Shown piece after piece: positions 1 to 12,699 of a DNA stretch of 64,000 nucleotides. Numbering within the stretch: position 1 is the stretch's first letter; each line of letters starts with the position of its first letter. Made by a program: the position numbers and the translations under genes. The DNA comes from Hydnum rufescens UP504 (Eukaryota; Basidiomycota; Agaricomycetes; Cantharellales; Hydnaceae), in assembly GCA_014904985.1 (NCBI GenBank), contig MU128956.1, positions 62,001-126,000 on the forward strand. The letters are read 5' to 3'. The notes below the pieces were generated by a model. It did no database searches. It worked only from the letters and a program-made list of their open reading frames with translations, and was not told the DNA's origin.

Positions 1-3000
1 TGCGTGGAACCAGGCAAGGATGAAATAGAGTCGAATTTTTTCGGTGGGACCTTGCGTGAGACGCGACGATGATATACCTCGCAATGAGTCAAGGAGGTTT
101 GCTTTGATGCCAAGCGGCGGCTCGTTCATAATGACTCGCGATTGTCGCAGAATGTTCACAGGTATGACGGGGTTAGCCTCCATCGTAACAAAAAGTCGGA
201 AGGCATTATTTGGATTAAGGCTCTGGAGTCATTTCTCCAGTTGGCTCAGCCATGATGGTGCTAGATGAGCATTCTTGAGAAGAACCCAAGGACTTGACGC
301 GCGGCAAGAGCAATCGCAGCATCCGCCTGCGAGAATCCTTCTTGGGAGCCCATGGCGACTTAAGCGCACCGTGTGCCAGTGATCTTGATCAAGTTTTCCA
401 CTCGATAACTTGCATCATAGCCCGTGACGGATACCAAGCAGAGCGGAGTGGATGCGTAGACCTCATCGGAGACGATCGACCCCAGTTCATATTCCGACTC
501 GGCGGTCATATCAGTCTCAAAAACGATGCTTGCAAATATCGCCGTCGCTTGAAGCAATCGATCTGGACGGAAACACTTCATAAGCAGGACCGTACGAAGC
601 GCGCGGACGGCCTCTGAAAATGAAAGTACATTCAGCACGGAATCCTGCAGAACCAACTTGCGTACTGTGCACTGACGGGATGGGGTTCCTTCCCAAGGCT
701 ATGGTATCTCTTGTTCGGGGGCTTCACGCAGCAAGGTGATCCATTGCTGTTCGCTCTGCACCATATGCATTTTGACGGCCTTGAACACGGGATTACGAGC
801 ATACTGTTCAAGCCGTTCCTGCTGTTCGACAGATAAGAACTTCGCTCCTTGTCCGTCAGGAGAAACAGTGCCGGTCCCTGTGATCGACACGTCTCCGCTC
901 TCGAGTAAAAATTCAAGGTCATCGGCAATAATGTCATCGTCAACTCCGCGCAATTTGATTTGGGCGAGGAGAACGGCGAGCATTATGTGATCACGGTGAA
1001 GGAGAGCACGGGATGTGCGCTTGTACACTGTAATGAAAAGATCATTCAACAGGATCTTTAAGCGCTGTTGGTAATCCGACACTGTTTTCAGGTTGGGGTT
1101 ATGGTGAAGGACGTAGTCGAAGATGTCGAGGAAAAAACGGAGAGAGAATTGATAGAAATGGTTAACGATATTGAGTTGCTCCAATACGAAGAACACTGAG
1201 CTGCAAGCCTGAGCAAGAGGCAAGTACTCAGCGGTGACCCGATCTACTTCACCCATGATGAGATCAGTTTCTTCAACTTTCCTAGTGATCTCCGCCGCCT
1301 CCTGTTTAAGCGTTTCCAGGGTGTCAATCACTTTATCGTCGTCCAGAATATTGCCCGTGGAGTCATTCAAGGCCTGAAGCAACGACTTCTCGAGGAACCG
1401 TAATCGCAACCGGAATTCACCTTGAACCTTGGTTAAATCGGCCCGCTTCTTGTCCGTGTCGGGTCGCTCGACCTTGAGGACTTGATCCAGGGACTGGCTC
1501 TGCAAGCTACTCCTGGTCATGGTGAAGTTTACGAAAGTGACTCGACTGCAAATGTCAGGGGAGAATTCGACCGAAGGATCGCGTGTCGACAAGAATAAGG
1601 TGAACGCCGGGGAGAAATCAATATCCTGATTGACCTAGGCGAATGAGCACACGTCCGCCAGTGCGACGAATCTCCTTGTTAAGCACCGCATTCAGTATGG
1701 GATCCAGGCGCTCAACGTCTTGAATAAGGATTGGATTTCCAAATCGAAGCGCGCTCTCCAAAACTTTGAGGAATGCTTCGTCCAAGAAACTCGTGACTGT
1801 TATTTTGCGATCCTTGTACTCATTCAGTAAGAATGTGGTGGCTTGGCCCGTAGGGTCGATAATGAGAGGGTATCGATTGAATTTCTTGAGCATAATGGCA
1901 TTCTCGGTGTATAGATTATCGGCTGGGAGTGATTTGGATTGCCAACTCAGGCGATCATCAGCCGTTGAGAGGTATTCCGGCAGAGATAGATCGGTCTTGA
2001 ATTTGATTGCGGCTGCGGCGAGATGTCCAGACCATTCTTGTGATATTAGATCGCGATAATGTTGGTCGAAGAAGCCAGCATATGCGAGGAACGCAGCAGA
2101 AAGGAGGACATCGCCGACGATGGTACTCATTTCAGTCTCGAACGTACGGCTACTGGCCTCCCATCGTGCACGTTCGGACGACAAACTATTCAGCAGGGTC
2201 ATACTGCGCTCCACCTTGGATTCCACTCGCTCCATCTCGAGTTTGATCGCCTGTGTCTCCCGAATCAAGAGCGCGTACTCCCCTTTGTAGCGAGCGATGC
2301 TGGCCTCCAGGTCACGAACGATTGTAATGATCGTCGCAGCTTGCTTCTTGGTGTTTTCAGCCTGGGCTTCGAGCGATTGAACCTCGTTGCGGGGAGGCTC
2401 AACCTTGTCCAGGATTTCGGAGAAACGGACTTGGGCGATAACCCACTTGACGAGAGGCCCACACGCTTTGCTAGCGCGGTTGACGACTTCGAAATTGAAG
2501 GTTGGTCGACTCAGATACTCTCGAATCATGAGATCTCGTATACTCTTCGTCATTTGGCGAGTCGTATCAAAATTCACAATGCTCGAAATGAAGTCATCGC
2601 GACGAAGAATGCCTTGCACGATCTTCCAGCTTTCGATTTTATATCCCAAAATGGTCCCAACCGATTCCATCGCTGCTTTTACGGCTTCTGGGGGATTTGC
2701 CATCGATCGGACTTCGCTTAAATGTACCTTTTTGATGCCCTGGACAGCTGCTTGGGCTTCAATAACAGCAGGTTCAGCATCAGCTAGACCCGCATCACGA
2801 TGGCTCGACGCTGGTCGATGTTTTATCCTGCTCGACAAGGGCGGCTTGGATTTCTATCGAGGCCGCCTTCTTCTGCTCGGCTTCTTGTTGTTCTGAGACC
2901 ATCCGTTTGAGCTTTTCGTTAGCTTCAGCATCTTTCGCCTCCAACTGGTTTCGCCCGGCGGCGAGACTTCTTCCAAGTTCTTCGACTTGAGTGACTGTGT

Positions 3001-4500
3001 CGCGAAGCTTGTCAAGACCACCGTGGAGATGCTGCTCTTCTAATTCGTCTCGTTTCTCGTTGAAAAGTTTGACATAATGATAAATACTAGAAGGAAATAG
3101 TAATCAGGGCCAGAAGATGCCATGGAAATAAGCAAACGCACAAGTCAAGATAATGTCGCGGAGTGACGTAGTTGTAGCGACCTTGCCGACGACTGAGCCG
3201 AAGGTTGAATTCATGCAGAGACAAATGAATATGAACGAAGGTGTTCACAACGGCAGTTCGGTGCGTTGGCAGTAGGGCGACGTCGCGGTAGGCGATAGGA
3301 ATGCCTCGGGGGGTTTGTACGAAGCAAGGTCGAGGTCGAGAGTCTTTGCGAATTCCATGCCAACTTGATAGAAAGCTTGGTCAGGCCAATCTCCAAACCA
3401 GTCTAGGACACAGCGATTGAACAAGGCTGGCGATGTCGCAGCACGTGAAGCGAGACCATTCTCTGGAGGGTTCATAGTGAACACTACATGAAGGTTCCTC
3501 GCCATTTGCTGAGTGAACCACTTGTACAGCTCCTCGGGAGAGTCCAACATCAACCCGTCACGCTGGGAGCCTTCCTTGCACGCTGTTAGGAGGAAGGCGT
3601 ATTCATCTCCTTCGAACAGTCCTGGGACCTCCGCATTCGCCAAAAGTGTATTCATTCGCTCCAGGAAACCCGAGTCCAAGACATTGGACTCATCCATGAT
3701 AAAGCAAATCTTCTCACCCTTGCATCCCGTTCGCCGCAGAACCGTTCGCAGATCTTCATCGAAATCGTCCCCGGTATACTTGTTCGACACCTTGATTTGG
3801 AAAACGCTGAGGCCATTCATCCATGCCACGAACCAAGACAACGTGGTCTACAAATATAAGAGCAATATGAAGACCTTGCAACACCCGCCCCGCGAATAGA
3901 TACTCGCCTTTCCACTTCTACTAACCCCAATTAAGAGAAGATGACCTTGAATCTGTCGGAAGACGCGGTCGATACGTGACACGTGGTCGAGGACGTCGTT
4001 GAACAATACGAGTTGGACGTCTAACTCTTCGTGGAACACTCGGAGGCGAACCTTAGTGAATTCCCGAAGTTGTTCCCGCTCGACTGGGACATAATTCCGT
4101 GACGTCCAATTTGAGAATAGAATTGGCCGAGACACAGCTTCCTCAATATTGATGGTTGGGAAGTGTTCGAGAGCGTAAGCATCGATACTTCGGTCTGTCC
4201 AATGCCTTTCCTCCCCAGTTACGGGTCGATCCTGGAAGAGACGCAGAGCTCCATGCGCCCAGACTCGAACTAAATCCTCCAAAGACAGAGTCTCCAAAGG
4301 CTCGATGGCTTCATAGATTCCCCTGACCCGCCTAGTCAACTCACGAGGGCTGTAGACATAGTGGGCCTGTAGATCCGTAGTGAATCGTTTCTGGGATGCC
4401 AGGTAGAATGATACCATGGCTTCGGTAAGGGGAGTCGCATACGCCTTCAGGTTCGGGACTACTCTAAGTACGGCTCGTGAACAGGTGCCATAGATTTGTT
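1..4500 (-). pseudogene. Cytoplasmic dynein heavy chain, 5'-truncated pseudogene (AAA3/AAA4 to C-terminal part)
   Basis: Reading from 4500 down to 1, the translation follows the dynein heavy chain order: end of AAA3, AAA4 with P-loop GVSRSGKTT (split by an intron) and Walker B IMDESN, the stalk with its coiled coils (about 3090-2300), then AAA5/AAA6 and the C-terminal region, which continues past the left edge. Homology starts abruptly near 4500 (QQIYGT), so the tail and AAA1-AAA3 core are missing. The frame is broken repeatedly: a one-base shift in a G6 run at 3308-3313, two shifts near 2830, one near 1612, and in-frame stops TAG 699-701, TAA 360-362 and TGA 229-231, plus a shift near 300. 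Two introns (3087-3141, 3848-3907) are still present, so this is a DNA-level duplicate or dying gene rather than a retrocopy. Dynein identity is certain from the sequence; loss of function is inferred from the number of lesions. Confidence 0.93.
3848..3907 (-). other. GC-AG spliceosomal intron inside the AAA4 P-loop of the dynein pseudogene
   Basis: On the minus strand the exon ends ...GGAAAG and the intron opens GCGAGTATC and closes TTTGTAG, after which the frame resumes with ACCACG (Thr-Thr). Using this GC donor restores the P-loop GxxxxGKTT in frame; the only nearby GT, 3 bases downstream, would shift the frame. GC-AG introns normally carry an AG|GCAAGT-like donor, and AAG|GCGAGT fits. Length 60 nt. 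Confidence 0.8.
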
Positions 4501-5440
4501 GTGGCCTCCACGCCGGAAATACCCTAACGGGCACGGACACCATGACGCACACTGAACACAGCATGGCACCGATTGCACACGACACTGTCCCCGCCATCGT
4601 CATTCCATTTCCAGTTGCCAAATCCGCACTGTAAAGATATGATGCATCAACTTGGGACCATAACAATTATATATGCGATCAGGCTGCCAGTAATACGCAC
4701 GTTGTTCGCGCTTTAATTGTACAAATGGTCCAGAAGATGGCACCGCCTTCAGTACGCTATGCATGCATACCAGTCAAGTTTGCACAAAGAGAAGCCATAC
4801 CACGAGTACGGGAATCGTCCACTAACTTGTCAACTTCTGGATCCGGTGAACCGTTTACATCGGTTGGTGATGTACGACCTGAGAAACCTGGAGCAGCGAG
4901 GTGAGACCGATATACGACGTAGAAGGGGGGATGAGAAGGAACCGCATTTTTTCAGACTGGGACTTGCACCAACACCGGAACCGGGGTTTGTATGAAAACG
5001 CAAAGACGAGCAGGAGCGGGAAGCAAGAAGAATGGGGCCTATAGGTACTACGCGAGTGCAGACACAAATCAATCTGATCAGAGAAGTGCGAACTTGGGCA
5101 TTTAGCTTCGGTTCAGGCACATTGGTTCAAGTGCATATCCGAACGAAGAATGGAGGGAATAAGGCTGCTGGTGTGTAGATGTTTGTCGCTGAATCGTGGG
5201 GGCCAAAAGATGAAGATGTGTCAGTTATGATTTCGAGTCCAAGGTCGAGCCCGAGTCATGGCTATAGTACCAATTGTCTCAAAGCTCGCTCAAAATTTTT
5301 AGAGTTGAGGGTTACTCACATTAAAAAATCATGATGCTGAGGGGTGAAAGTTGAGAAATACCCCCAGGGTTCTGAACATAGATACCGATCGAGCTTGGAA
5401 GATAGGTATCGTTTCCTAAAATTATCGCGATACCAGTATG
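4501..5440. other. Intergenic stretch, nothing recognised
   Basis: Short open frames on both strands lack recognisable motifs or splice-consistent extensions. The segment separates the truncated dynein 5' end from the kinase 3' end. Confidence 0.5.
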
Positions 5441-7063
5441 CTACGAATGCTCTGCCTTGCTCCCCAGCAATGCATTCACATCCCTCCAACCGTCACACGC
5501 CAAAGCACCACGCATCCACTCATGACCTATCAGTGTATCTGCGGATGGGCGCTCCTCAGGATCAATTCGTGTACACGCACGGATGAAATCAGCAGCGGGC
5601 TTAAGATCCTCCTCCAAGAGCAAGACAGAGTATTGTTGGAGGATTGTCTCAATGGGCGTCGGAGTGAGATCTGGAATTCGAGCAAATGTACCTGACACCA
5701 ACAAAAAAGAAATAAAATGAGTGAAGGCAACCCCAAGAGGAAATTGGACCTTGAATGCACCGTCAGGCATGAAGTAGTCTTTACTTCGTGTGGCCCGCTT
5801 CAGGAAGGATGTTGAGAAACTGTCACCCGTAAGTTCATGCATTTTGGCAAGGTGATCATCTTCATAGCTCCAATACGAGTTCGCTTCTGGGGCAAAAGTG
5901 ACACCCCAGTGAGTAGCTCGAAGGTCTAAGCCAGGTAGAAGGAGGAAGATACATCAGAAGTGATGAATTATGCCAGTTCACTCAAAGTGCATCACTGACC
6001 AAGCAGCCTAGAGCCCAGATGTCTAGTTTAGTATCGTATCCAGCACCCAGGATCATTTCAGGTGGGCGCAGCTCAGGAGGACTGACTGTGATGGGGAGTG
6101 GATCCTTGCCTGGACGCAGACCTAGAAGAGATCAAATAGCATCCATAACTAAGCTGGTTCATGCTGAGATTAAGATTAAGAACCAGAGCGTACCATGCCC
6201 GAGATCAATGAGAGAAATGGACCAGCTCTCAGTCGTGAGACAATCATCGTCCCATCTAACAGGTGGAGCGATGGGTTGCGAGCGTAGGATAGGGTATGAC
6301 TGGCCTTTAAGCTCGAAAGTACCTTCGATGGCCAGGGGCTCGGAGGGACCAATGATAGCCTTCTCGACGTCCACCTCGAACAGTATATTATCCGCCTTGA
6401 CATCTGCAAAAGATCATGAGCATCTTGGACCACAATGAATAAAAGAGAGTAATCTCACCAGTATGAACAATACCTTTATCATGTAGCTCGGCGAAGCCTT
6501 CGAGTAGAAGCGCAATGATAGTCTTGACACTATGTACAGCAAGAGTTTGGGTTGGAGTAGACACCCTAAGTGCCTGCACACTTGTGCCATGCAGATCCAT
6601 GACGAGACATAAGTGCTGGCCATGAGGACCACTGAGCCCAAAGTTATCACGGAGACGGGGCAAGAAATTAAATCTGACGGCCTTGATTGAATCCAGCAAC
6701 TCGAGTTCATGCCTATATCCGGCGTGGTGTGAATGAGTCGCCTTGGCCGTAAGGATTTTGACTGCGAAGTAGTCTTTGGGTGTGAACCTGTAATTGAGAC
6801 GTAAGAAGGGAGAACTTGTAAGGCGATTCGCCCAAATTCCGAACGCACTGAAGAGCGTCTGCAAGCCACACAGATGAATCCTCTCCCCAGCCCAGCTTCC
6901 TCAAGATGCGATATTTTCCATCACCTAGAACTAGTCCGGGTTGGGCAGGAAAGAATCCGGCGCCTTGTTCAAGCGTCTTCAAGAGAGGCTCCTCTGGAAA
7001 TGTAGGGGCACCAGCAGAACACCACACGCTTGAGAGGGCCTGGAATCGACTGTACAGAGGCAT
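5441..7063 (-). CDS. SRPK-like serine/threonine protein kinase, six exons, one frameshift
   Basis: Exons read 7063-6849, 6787-6459, 6403-6194, 6121-6000, 5925-5761 and 5691-5441, with GT-AG introns of 55-74 nt. Phases agree at every junction except that exon 5 needs one extra base. Kinase landmarks: glycine loop LGWGEDSSVWLA in exon 1, AVKIL lysine and a helix-C glutamate in exon 2, the catalytic loop HTDVKADN formed across the exon 2/3 junction, DLG in place of DFG in exon 3, and DIWALGC in exon 4. HTD-x-K and DLG are typical of the SRPK/CMGC group, which phosphorylates SR-rich proteins. The missing base lies in a run of four C at 5904-5907 (plus strand), between FELLTG and the frame leading to MHELTG. 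It is either a sequencing error or a very young inactivating mutation. The start at 7063 gives about 430 residues; the substrate cannot be inferred. Confidence 0.87.
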
Positions 7064-7734
7064 ATCAGATTGTGAAACGATATGGGTGGGGACTAGTGGT
7101 ACGTGGCAAAGTTAGCCGATATAGAACTCCTGATGTGTGCGCCGATAAGGTTGGGAGCACGTTTCCATGAGGTCATAAAAAAGTCACGGCTGTGACGCGT
7201 GACAGAACCTACCGCACCACGGTTGCTCAATATATACCACTACTATGACTATCGGGTAGCGGCGACAAGCGCCAATCCCCGACTCTTAAGCCAGTCGTCA
7301 TGTGGATATTTCGCATCAAGTTGGTTTGTGTATGCTCAAGAAGACAGAGTTCAATTGAACTCATGAGGGGGGAAAAGAAGGACGAAGGAGAAGAGAATAT
7401 GGAGGTTAGCATCGGAAGATGAAAAGAAGAACCATGTATACTACCCAAAGGAAATCATGCATATGTCCTAGGTTGGTACAAATGTCTTGTGACAGTATCA
7501 TACACTCAATGGCAAAACAGCCATTATGTACCCGACTGTAGATTATCTGTGATGCGCTATCCTCGCAGTGCCCGCGAAGGTCGGGAAGACAACCTGCGGA
7601 TTGCACAAATCGTCTTTGGCAAGCAGGAAGTATCAGCCCATAGTCTTGAATATTAAAGAGAGGAAAACCGTGGCGAGGAAACAAAAAGTGACGCAGCGTC
7701 GACAATATCGCGAATTAATCGACATAGCCCAGAG
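7064..7734. other. Intergenic, nothing recognised
   Basis: Upstream of the kinase start; contains the presumed kinase promoter but no motif I can defend, and only short shadow frames. Confidence 0.45.
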
Positions 7735-8804
7735 TCATGAAGGAGTCCTACTATTTGCGCGCCGCATATTCGCAGCCGCATGGAGCCCAAGAGACACGCA
7801 CAGTCGGGAACGTAAGGCACTCCTCCAACAAAGGATCATGGCGTTTACACTTTCAGGAACAATGAGAACCGTATCCAAGATATCCAATCCGAAACGAGAA
7901 GGTGAGCCTGCGTAATTCAATTTAAAGGACACTGTAGATTTGCCAATCATACAGAACCTCGTCGCCCCAGAACGTAGGGAAGTAGCCGCCGTCCGCACCT
8001 TCGCCTCCAGACAGACCAAATTGGAAATCATGGAGACCACAACTCTTCTCAACAGGGTCCAAACCACGTACGACAAGTCAGAAGGATTCAGATCGGAGGT
8101 GTGCACGAGGAGGATTTGGGTCCGCTTTGGCCCAAATGATCCCTCAACGATGAGTTCGAAATTGGCTATGGGGAGAGGCAATGGGAAAGGGTAATCCGAG
8201 GCGATATTGAACCGTGACCATAATCGACCCGCTTGCGAGAGCAAAGCTTGCATGATCCATCCCCGCACCCGTAGTGGACCCTTCGACAAGGGAGCCCCCA
8301 TGAACCCTAATTGCGCGGATCGGTCGATGCTGGTGGCAATTTCACAGAGAAGCATTAATTCTCTCACCATACGAGGATGTTGAGCTTCCTAGAGGCAGCC
8401 GCCTGAACATGCGGGATGATAAAACCCATAATCATGCGCGATGATGACGATAGTATCGCCATGTTTGTTGTTTGACGGGTGGGGTGGGTGGGCCTGAACA
8501 ATGGTTCCTATGATACACCCATTTGACACGTTAGTAAATAAGGAAAGGGACATAAAAAAGAGCGGCTGGGACCCGCTCCTTTTGCACACAAGTAAATAGA
8601 AACTTACCTTATTGTAGCCAGAATTTCCGAACTAGAAAACTCGCGAGCAACGGTGTTCTGGAAAAGAAACAATTTCAGCGCTCTACTGTGAAGAAAAACC
8701 CTTCGGCCACAAGCGATCGATAGCAACTCCAAACATGCCTGTTTCCGGGGAAAACTGGATGCAAGTGAGGTTTCAAAAGCATCAGTACAACCTTGGTAGC
8801 CCAA
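7735..8804 (-). CDS. Unrecognised protein, probably two exons, possibly broken
   Basis: A 211-codon frame (8370-7735) opens upstream in frame to a plausible acceptor CTGCCTCTAG near 8389, and a second frame (8804-8608) ends at a consensus donor GTAAGT, giving an intron of about 220 nt. With these sites the phases do not match (donor phase 2, acceptor phase 0), so either a splice site is misplaced or a frameshift exists. CpG is not depleted, which sets it apart from the mobile elements starting at 9010. I see no domain, signal peptide or membrane segment and assign no function. Confidence 0.4.
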
Positions 8805-9009
8805 GGTAATTAGGCAGCAGCAAGTTGTGCGCTGAGGATGAGCCAGGAGGTATGTGGGAGAGGGTCATACATCCTATGATCCCGACTCACCTGCAGCACC
8901 GGAGAAACATGGCTCATAATAGTCATTTCCATTTTTATTTGTTTGGAAGCACACCTCAGGGATGATGGAGGGAGGATAGGATGCCAAAATCAATTCTCAG
9001 GCTGACCAT

Positions 9010-10357
9010 TGTAAGTGGGAAACAAAGGGAGGAATCCAGCCACAGTCCACGATATGGAATTGAGAACGAAAAGAGGGGACCATGGGATCAATCCAAATGT
9101 TGAGGCTTGAAGGAATGAAGGTCTTTGGTGATAGAAATCTAATGCTGTAAGCAACACTTGCCCAAGCAATAGAATAAGAATGAATATGGGTCACAAAACC
9201 ACACCCTAAGGCTCTCCTCTTGAGGCCTAGACAAAGTGCAGTAGTCTTGGTGGAATTCACCAAGGAACCAGCGGCAATACATCAGTGCCTCAAAACTGGG
9301 GAGGGGGAAAACTATAGAAATTCGCATCTCCTGCACTGTAACCGGCAGAAAGGTGGGATTAAGGCGAAAATGATGAAAAAGAAATCAAGTCAAAAGCTTC
9401 AAAACTGAAGGAGATATTCCAAAATCAAGTCAGAATAGGGAAATATGGCTTAACCAAGCTATTCCTCCTCTCCTACTGAACAGAATCCCTTGGGGAATGG
9501 TGGAACTGGTCATCCTAGATGTACCCTTCATCGGATATAAGAGGGGCAGAGAATAATTGCCATTAATAATCAAAAAAGCAGAGGCAATAATGAAATGAGA
9601 CATGGGGGTGTTAAATTGTAGAGAGCCAAGTTTTAATCTGCTCGTTTTTCCCTTGGTACCATTGGATGTGGACTGTTGACAGCTTTCTAGGCGTGTTTGT
9701 CCTGAACGAATTGGATCAAAACTGACTGAGAAAATCAAAAAGTACTGAAGGGATATATGAAACACATAGTAAAATTGACCTGGAAGGTGCAGTTTTGATT
9801 CATTCGGCTCGTGTTTGGTATCATGTGAAAGGTGTAAATCATAGCTTTCTGGGAGCTATCTTGCTGAGTCGATCTGATTAAAACTGAGGGAGATATTCCA
9901 CATTTACTCCTTGAGAGCACTGCATTAGCCCCTATTTGTCATGTGACAAGTCCGTGAGTCGGAATCAAGGCCCGGGTGTGTAATCCGTCATATTACATAA
10001 CCACAATTCATTAGAGTCACCCTTGAGGCAACAGGAAGTGTGTATCAGAAGTGGAGACTGATTGAAGGTCAAACAAAGCAAGCAAGTTGAATTGCTATTG
10101 CCACATTGAGGTACGGCATAAAGAAGTGGAATATAGGGTGGCCTGTTGAAGTGCTGCAGATGAACAATAAATTGGCCTGTGTATAGGTAAGGGAATGACA
10201 CAGATTCATGGATTCTAGACATATGGCATCTGGGCTTGTTCTCAAATGAATGACAACATGGGAATTGACATCCGGATTGACATGGAAATTGGTTCATTTA
10301 TTCGGAAAATCGTCCTTGGATGGGGTTTGTACATAGTAGGGATTTGTCCCTCCAACA
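9010..10357 (-). repeat. Solo LTR, family A (old copy)
   Basis: On the minus strand it starts TGTTGGAGGGACAAATCCC and ends CTTACA, as do the copies at 15880-17262 and the split copy at 32.86-35.98 kb. It is flanked by an exact 4-bp target duplication, CCAT (9006-9009 and 10358-10361). Internal blocks align in order with the other copies but with many transitions. No coding sequence. The flanks weakly resemble the chromovirus integrase region where the other solo copy is inserted. Confidence 0.85.
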
Positions 10358-10361
10358 CCAT

Positions 10362-11889
10362 CCTCTACTTATGGATGGCAGCTCATACAATTGTCAGGTT
10401 GGCTCAGTGGGCACATGATAAAATACCAAATTGGGTAGCACAGCCATGGACACTACTGTCCTAGATTTCAGGGAGCAAAAGTGGGAACCTAACAGGGGCG
10501 ACAGTCATGCAGTGGTATCAACTCATACATGCTCAAGACATCTGTTGACGAATGTGAGGCAATACGAGCTGGGGGCGCACAATCTGGTGAGCATCTTGTT
10601 GCCTTTGTCACTGATATGATTTTGTCTGCTGTGGTGCATTGTCTGTGAAAAAAACTCCTCTCATTGCTCTCTATGAACAGGGATTATGAGTCCCTCATCT
10701 GGTTCTGTTCATCCCCAGATAATTGCGTGTAGATAGATAGGGATGCCCATGTGTCATGTCCCGCATGTACCCTTGTATTTGGACATAGGTTTGAGGATAT
10801 GAGAAACTAGCTTATGGCTTTGTGCACGGATCCCAAACTGCCTCTGAGATGTACTAGCAGAATGGCGGGCAGTCTCCTGATCCTGCTTATGGGTCTTGCA
10901 GAGACAAGTGATTATACCCATAGTTGTCTGAGATGGGATACCAGCTATATTTTGCTAGCATAACACGAGATAGGCTCAAGTTATGAGTCTGCTTTGCAGA
11001 CTGAAAACTCCTCGCCAATGCCAGATGAGATCAGCCCTGTGTCTCTTACCACGTGGGGGCAGAGAAGTCTGAAGGATGCTGAATTCTCACCAGGTGTATT
11101 ACTTAATGACAATCCAGGGGTGGAATTCAGGCAGTGCTGAAGCCTTAGCCTTGAAAGAAGTGGGACTGAAGAATCAGCTTACAGCATGTACTTTGAGCTC
11201 TTGGAGCATGGGAAAGACAAGCTGCAATGACTATGCAACCCTGTCTCAGACACACATTGTTTTGACGTCATCAAAAGGGACAGTGGGTGGGTGAAAAGAG
11301 AATTCTTCATCTCGAAAGTACAGCAGAAGATACTCTTGGCAAGGCAACTACAGTGTGAGCGAAGTGACCAGTCATGAGTCTAGGAATCTGGCAACTCCTG
11401 GCTAGGTGCTGTACTCAAATGATGAGCCTCATCTGGCAATATCTCACTCCACTGCACAAAAACTAGCCATGGCCCACGTTCCACTCGCAAGCTCACTCAT
11501 GTGGTCTATCAACAAGAACAAGTACAAGCTTTGGAAGACACTAGTGATAAGCTGATAACGAGTGAGTCACATGATCAGATAGCCCAATATAGTGTCAGAC
11601 ATCCACACATCAGAAAGCTATGGAACTGAAGAAAGACATGACTAGACCATTGCATGAAACCCTTAAATGTATCAGAAAAACAATGATAGTCATAGTCTCA
11701 GTGCTATCGGTGACATGATTTTGGGCAGAATTCAATTTTGGATCCAAAAGCATGCTCGCCATAACCCTCTCTTTCAGAGTCAGGGACTTTATTCTGCATT
11801 GTGTAATTACAGGGGCAGATTTTAAATGACTAAAATTAAAAAAACATGTGACCAGTGCCCACAGGCATTGGTTGTGTTGAACCCTGGGA
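10362..11889. other. Decayed sequence, possibly remnant of a Ty3 element
   Basis: No sustained reading frame. The first 100 bases next to the solo LTR show weak minus-strand similarity to the chromovirus integrase N-terminus (a TYEL-like patch). The rest is unassigned and CpG-poor. Confidence 0.25.
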
Positions 11890-12690
11890 GAGCTAGAGGA
11901 TGGCTAGGAACCCACACACACAAAGGTGGGTGTGCATGTCTTTTTGCACGAATTCTCTAGACGGACCCATGTACTCACCTTTTATTGCCATGCACCCACA
12001 GTAGCAGGGTGTGGGGTCCTCATCCCATCGAGTGACAATACTGACCCTTAGGCCAGTGCTGTGGGTCTTCCCAGTTGCTGGAGACCCAGATGGGCTTGAG
12101 GTGGTGTTGGGGGCTAATTCGTGCCTGGGACTTTGTATCCTAGAGCAACAGTAGAATGTGTGAGTTAATGAATCAAAAAAGCCCAAAAAGGATGCGTTGC
12201 TCTTTTGGGGGATATGTACCTATAGATCCATACTGACCTGACATTATGACACCCCCACCACAGTGGGGTGTGGTACTGCATCCTCCCATCATTCCATCAC
12301 ATTGTGTGGGATCTTGGGAGCCCATGCATGGATCTGGGGTTTCTTGTTCAGGCTTCCACCTTGTATTTTGTGACCTAGAACATAGGGTTAGTTAAAAATT
12401 GAGCTATGCTGGTCTTATTGTGTGAATGGATTGATTCAAGGGTGAGATTACTCACGTGATCTCACCACCCCCCTCTGTGGTAAGGTGTGGTGCCATCTTT
12501 GGTGGTCATTTTGTGGTCGTGGAGAGCAATTTTTTGGGGGCGTGCTTGTGCTAGCATGGATTCTTGGTGGGGTTTGCCCATATTTTGTAACCTGGAATGT
12601 GGAGTTGTATTGGTGGTCACAAGCAGATAACATGGTCTTGAGGAGTGTGCTTGTCATCAAATGGCATCTCACCCAGCCAGCAAGCAAGGG
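11890..12690. repeat. Three diverged repeats of about 230-270 bp
   Basis: Three successive blocks share the same order of motifs: CCACAGT followed by GGGTGTGG, then GGGATCTTGG-like text, then TTGTATTTTGTGACCTAGAAC-like text (clearest at 12250-12390 and 12460-12610, weaker at 11970-12150). No coding potential seen. Confidence 0.4.
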
Positions 12691-12699
12691 AATTCACAC

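Noticed and set aside
7568..7915. Plus-strand 115-codon basic frame
   Set aside because: Opposite strand has the longer frame with a consensus donor upstream; no motif supports the plus frame.
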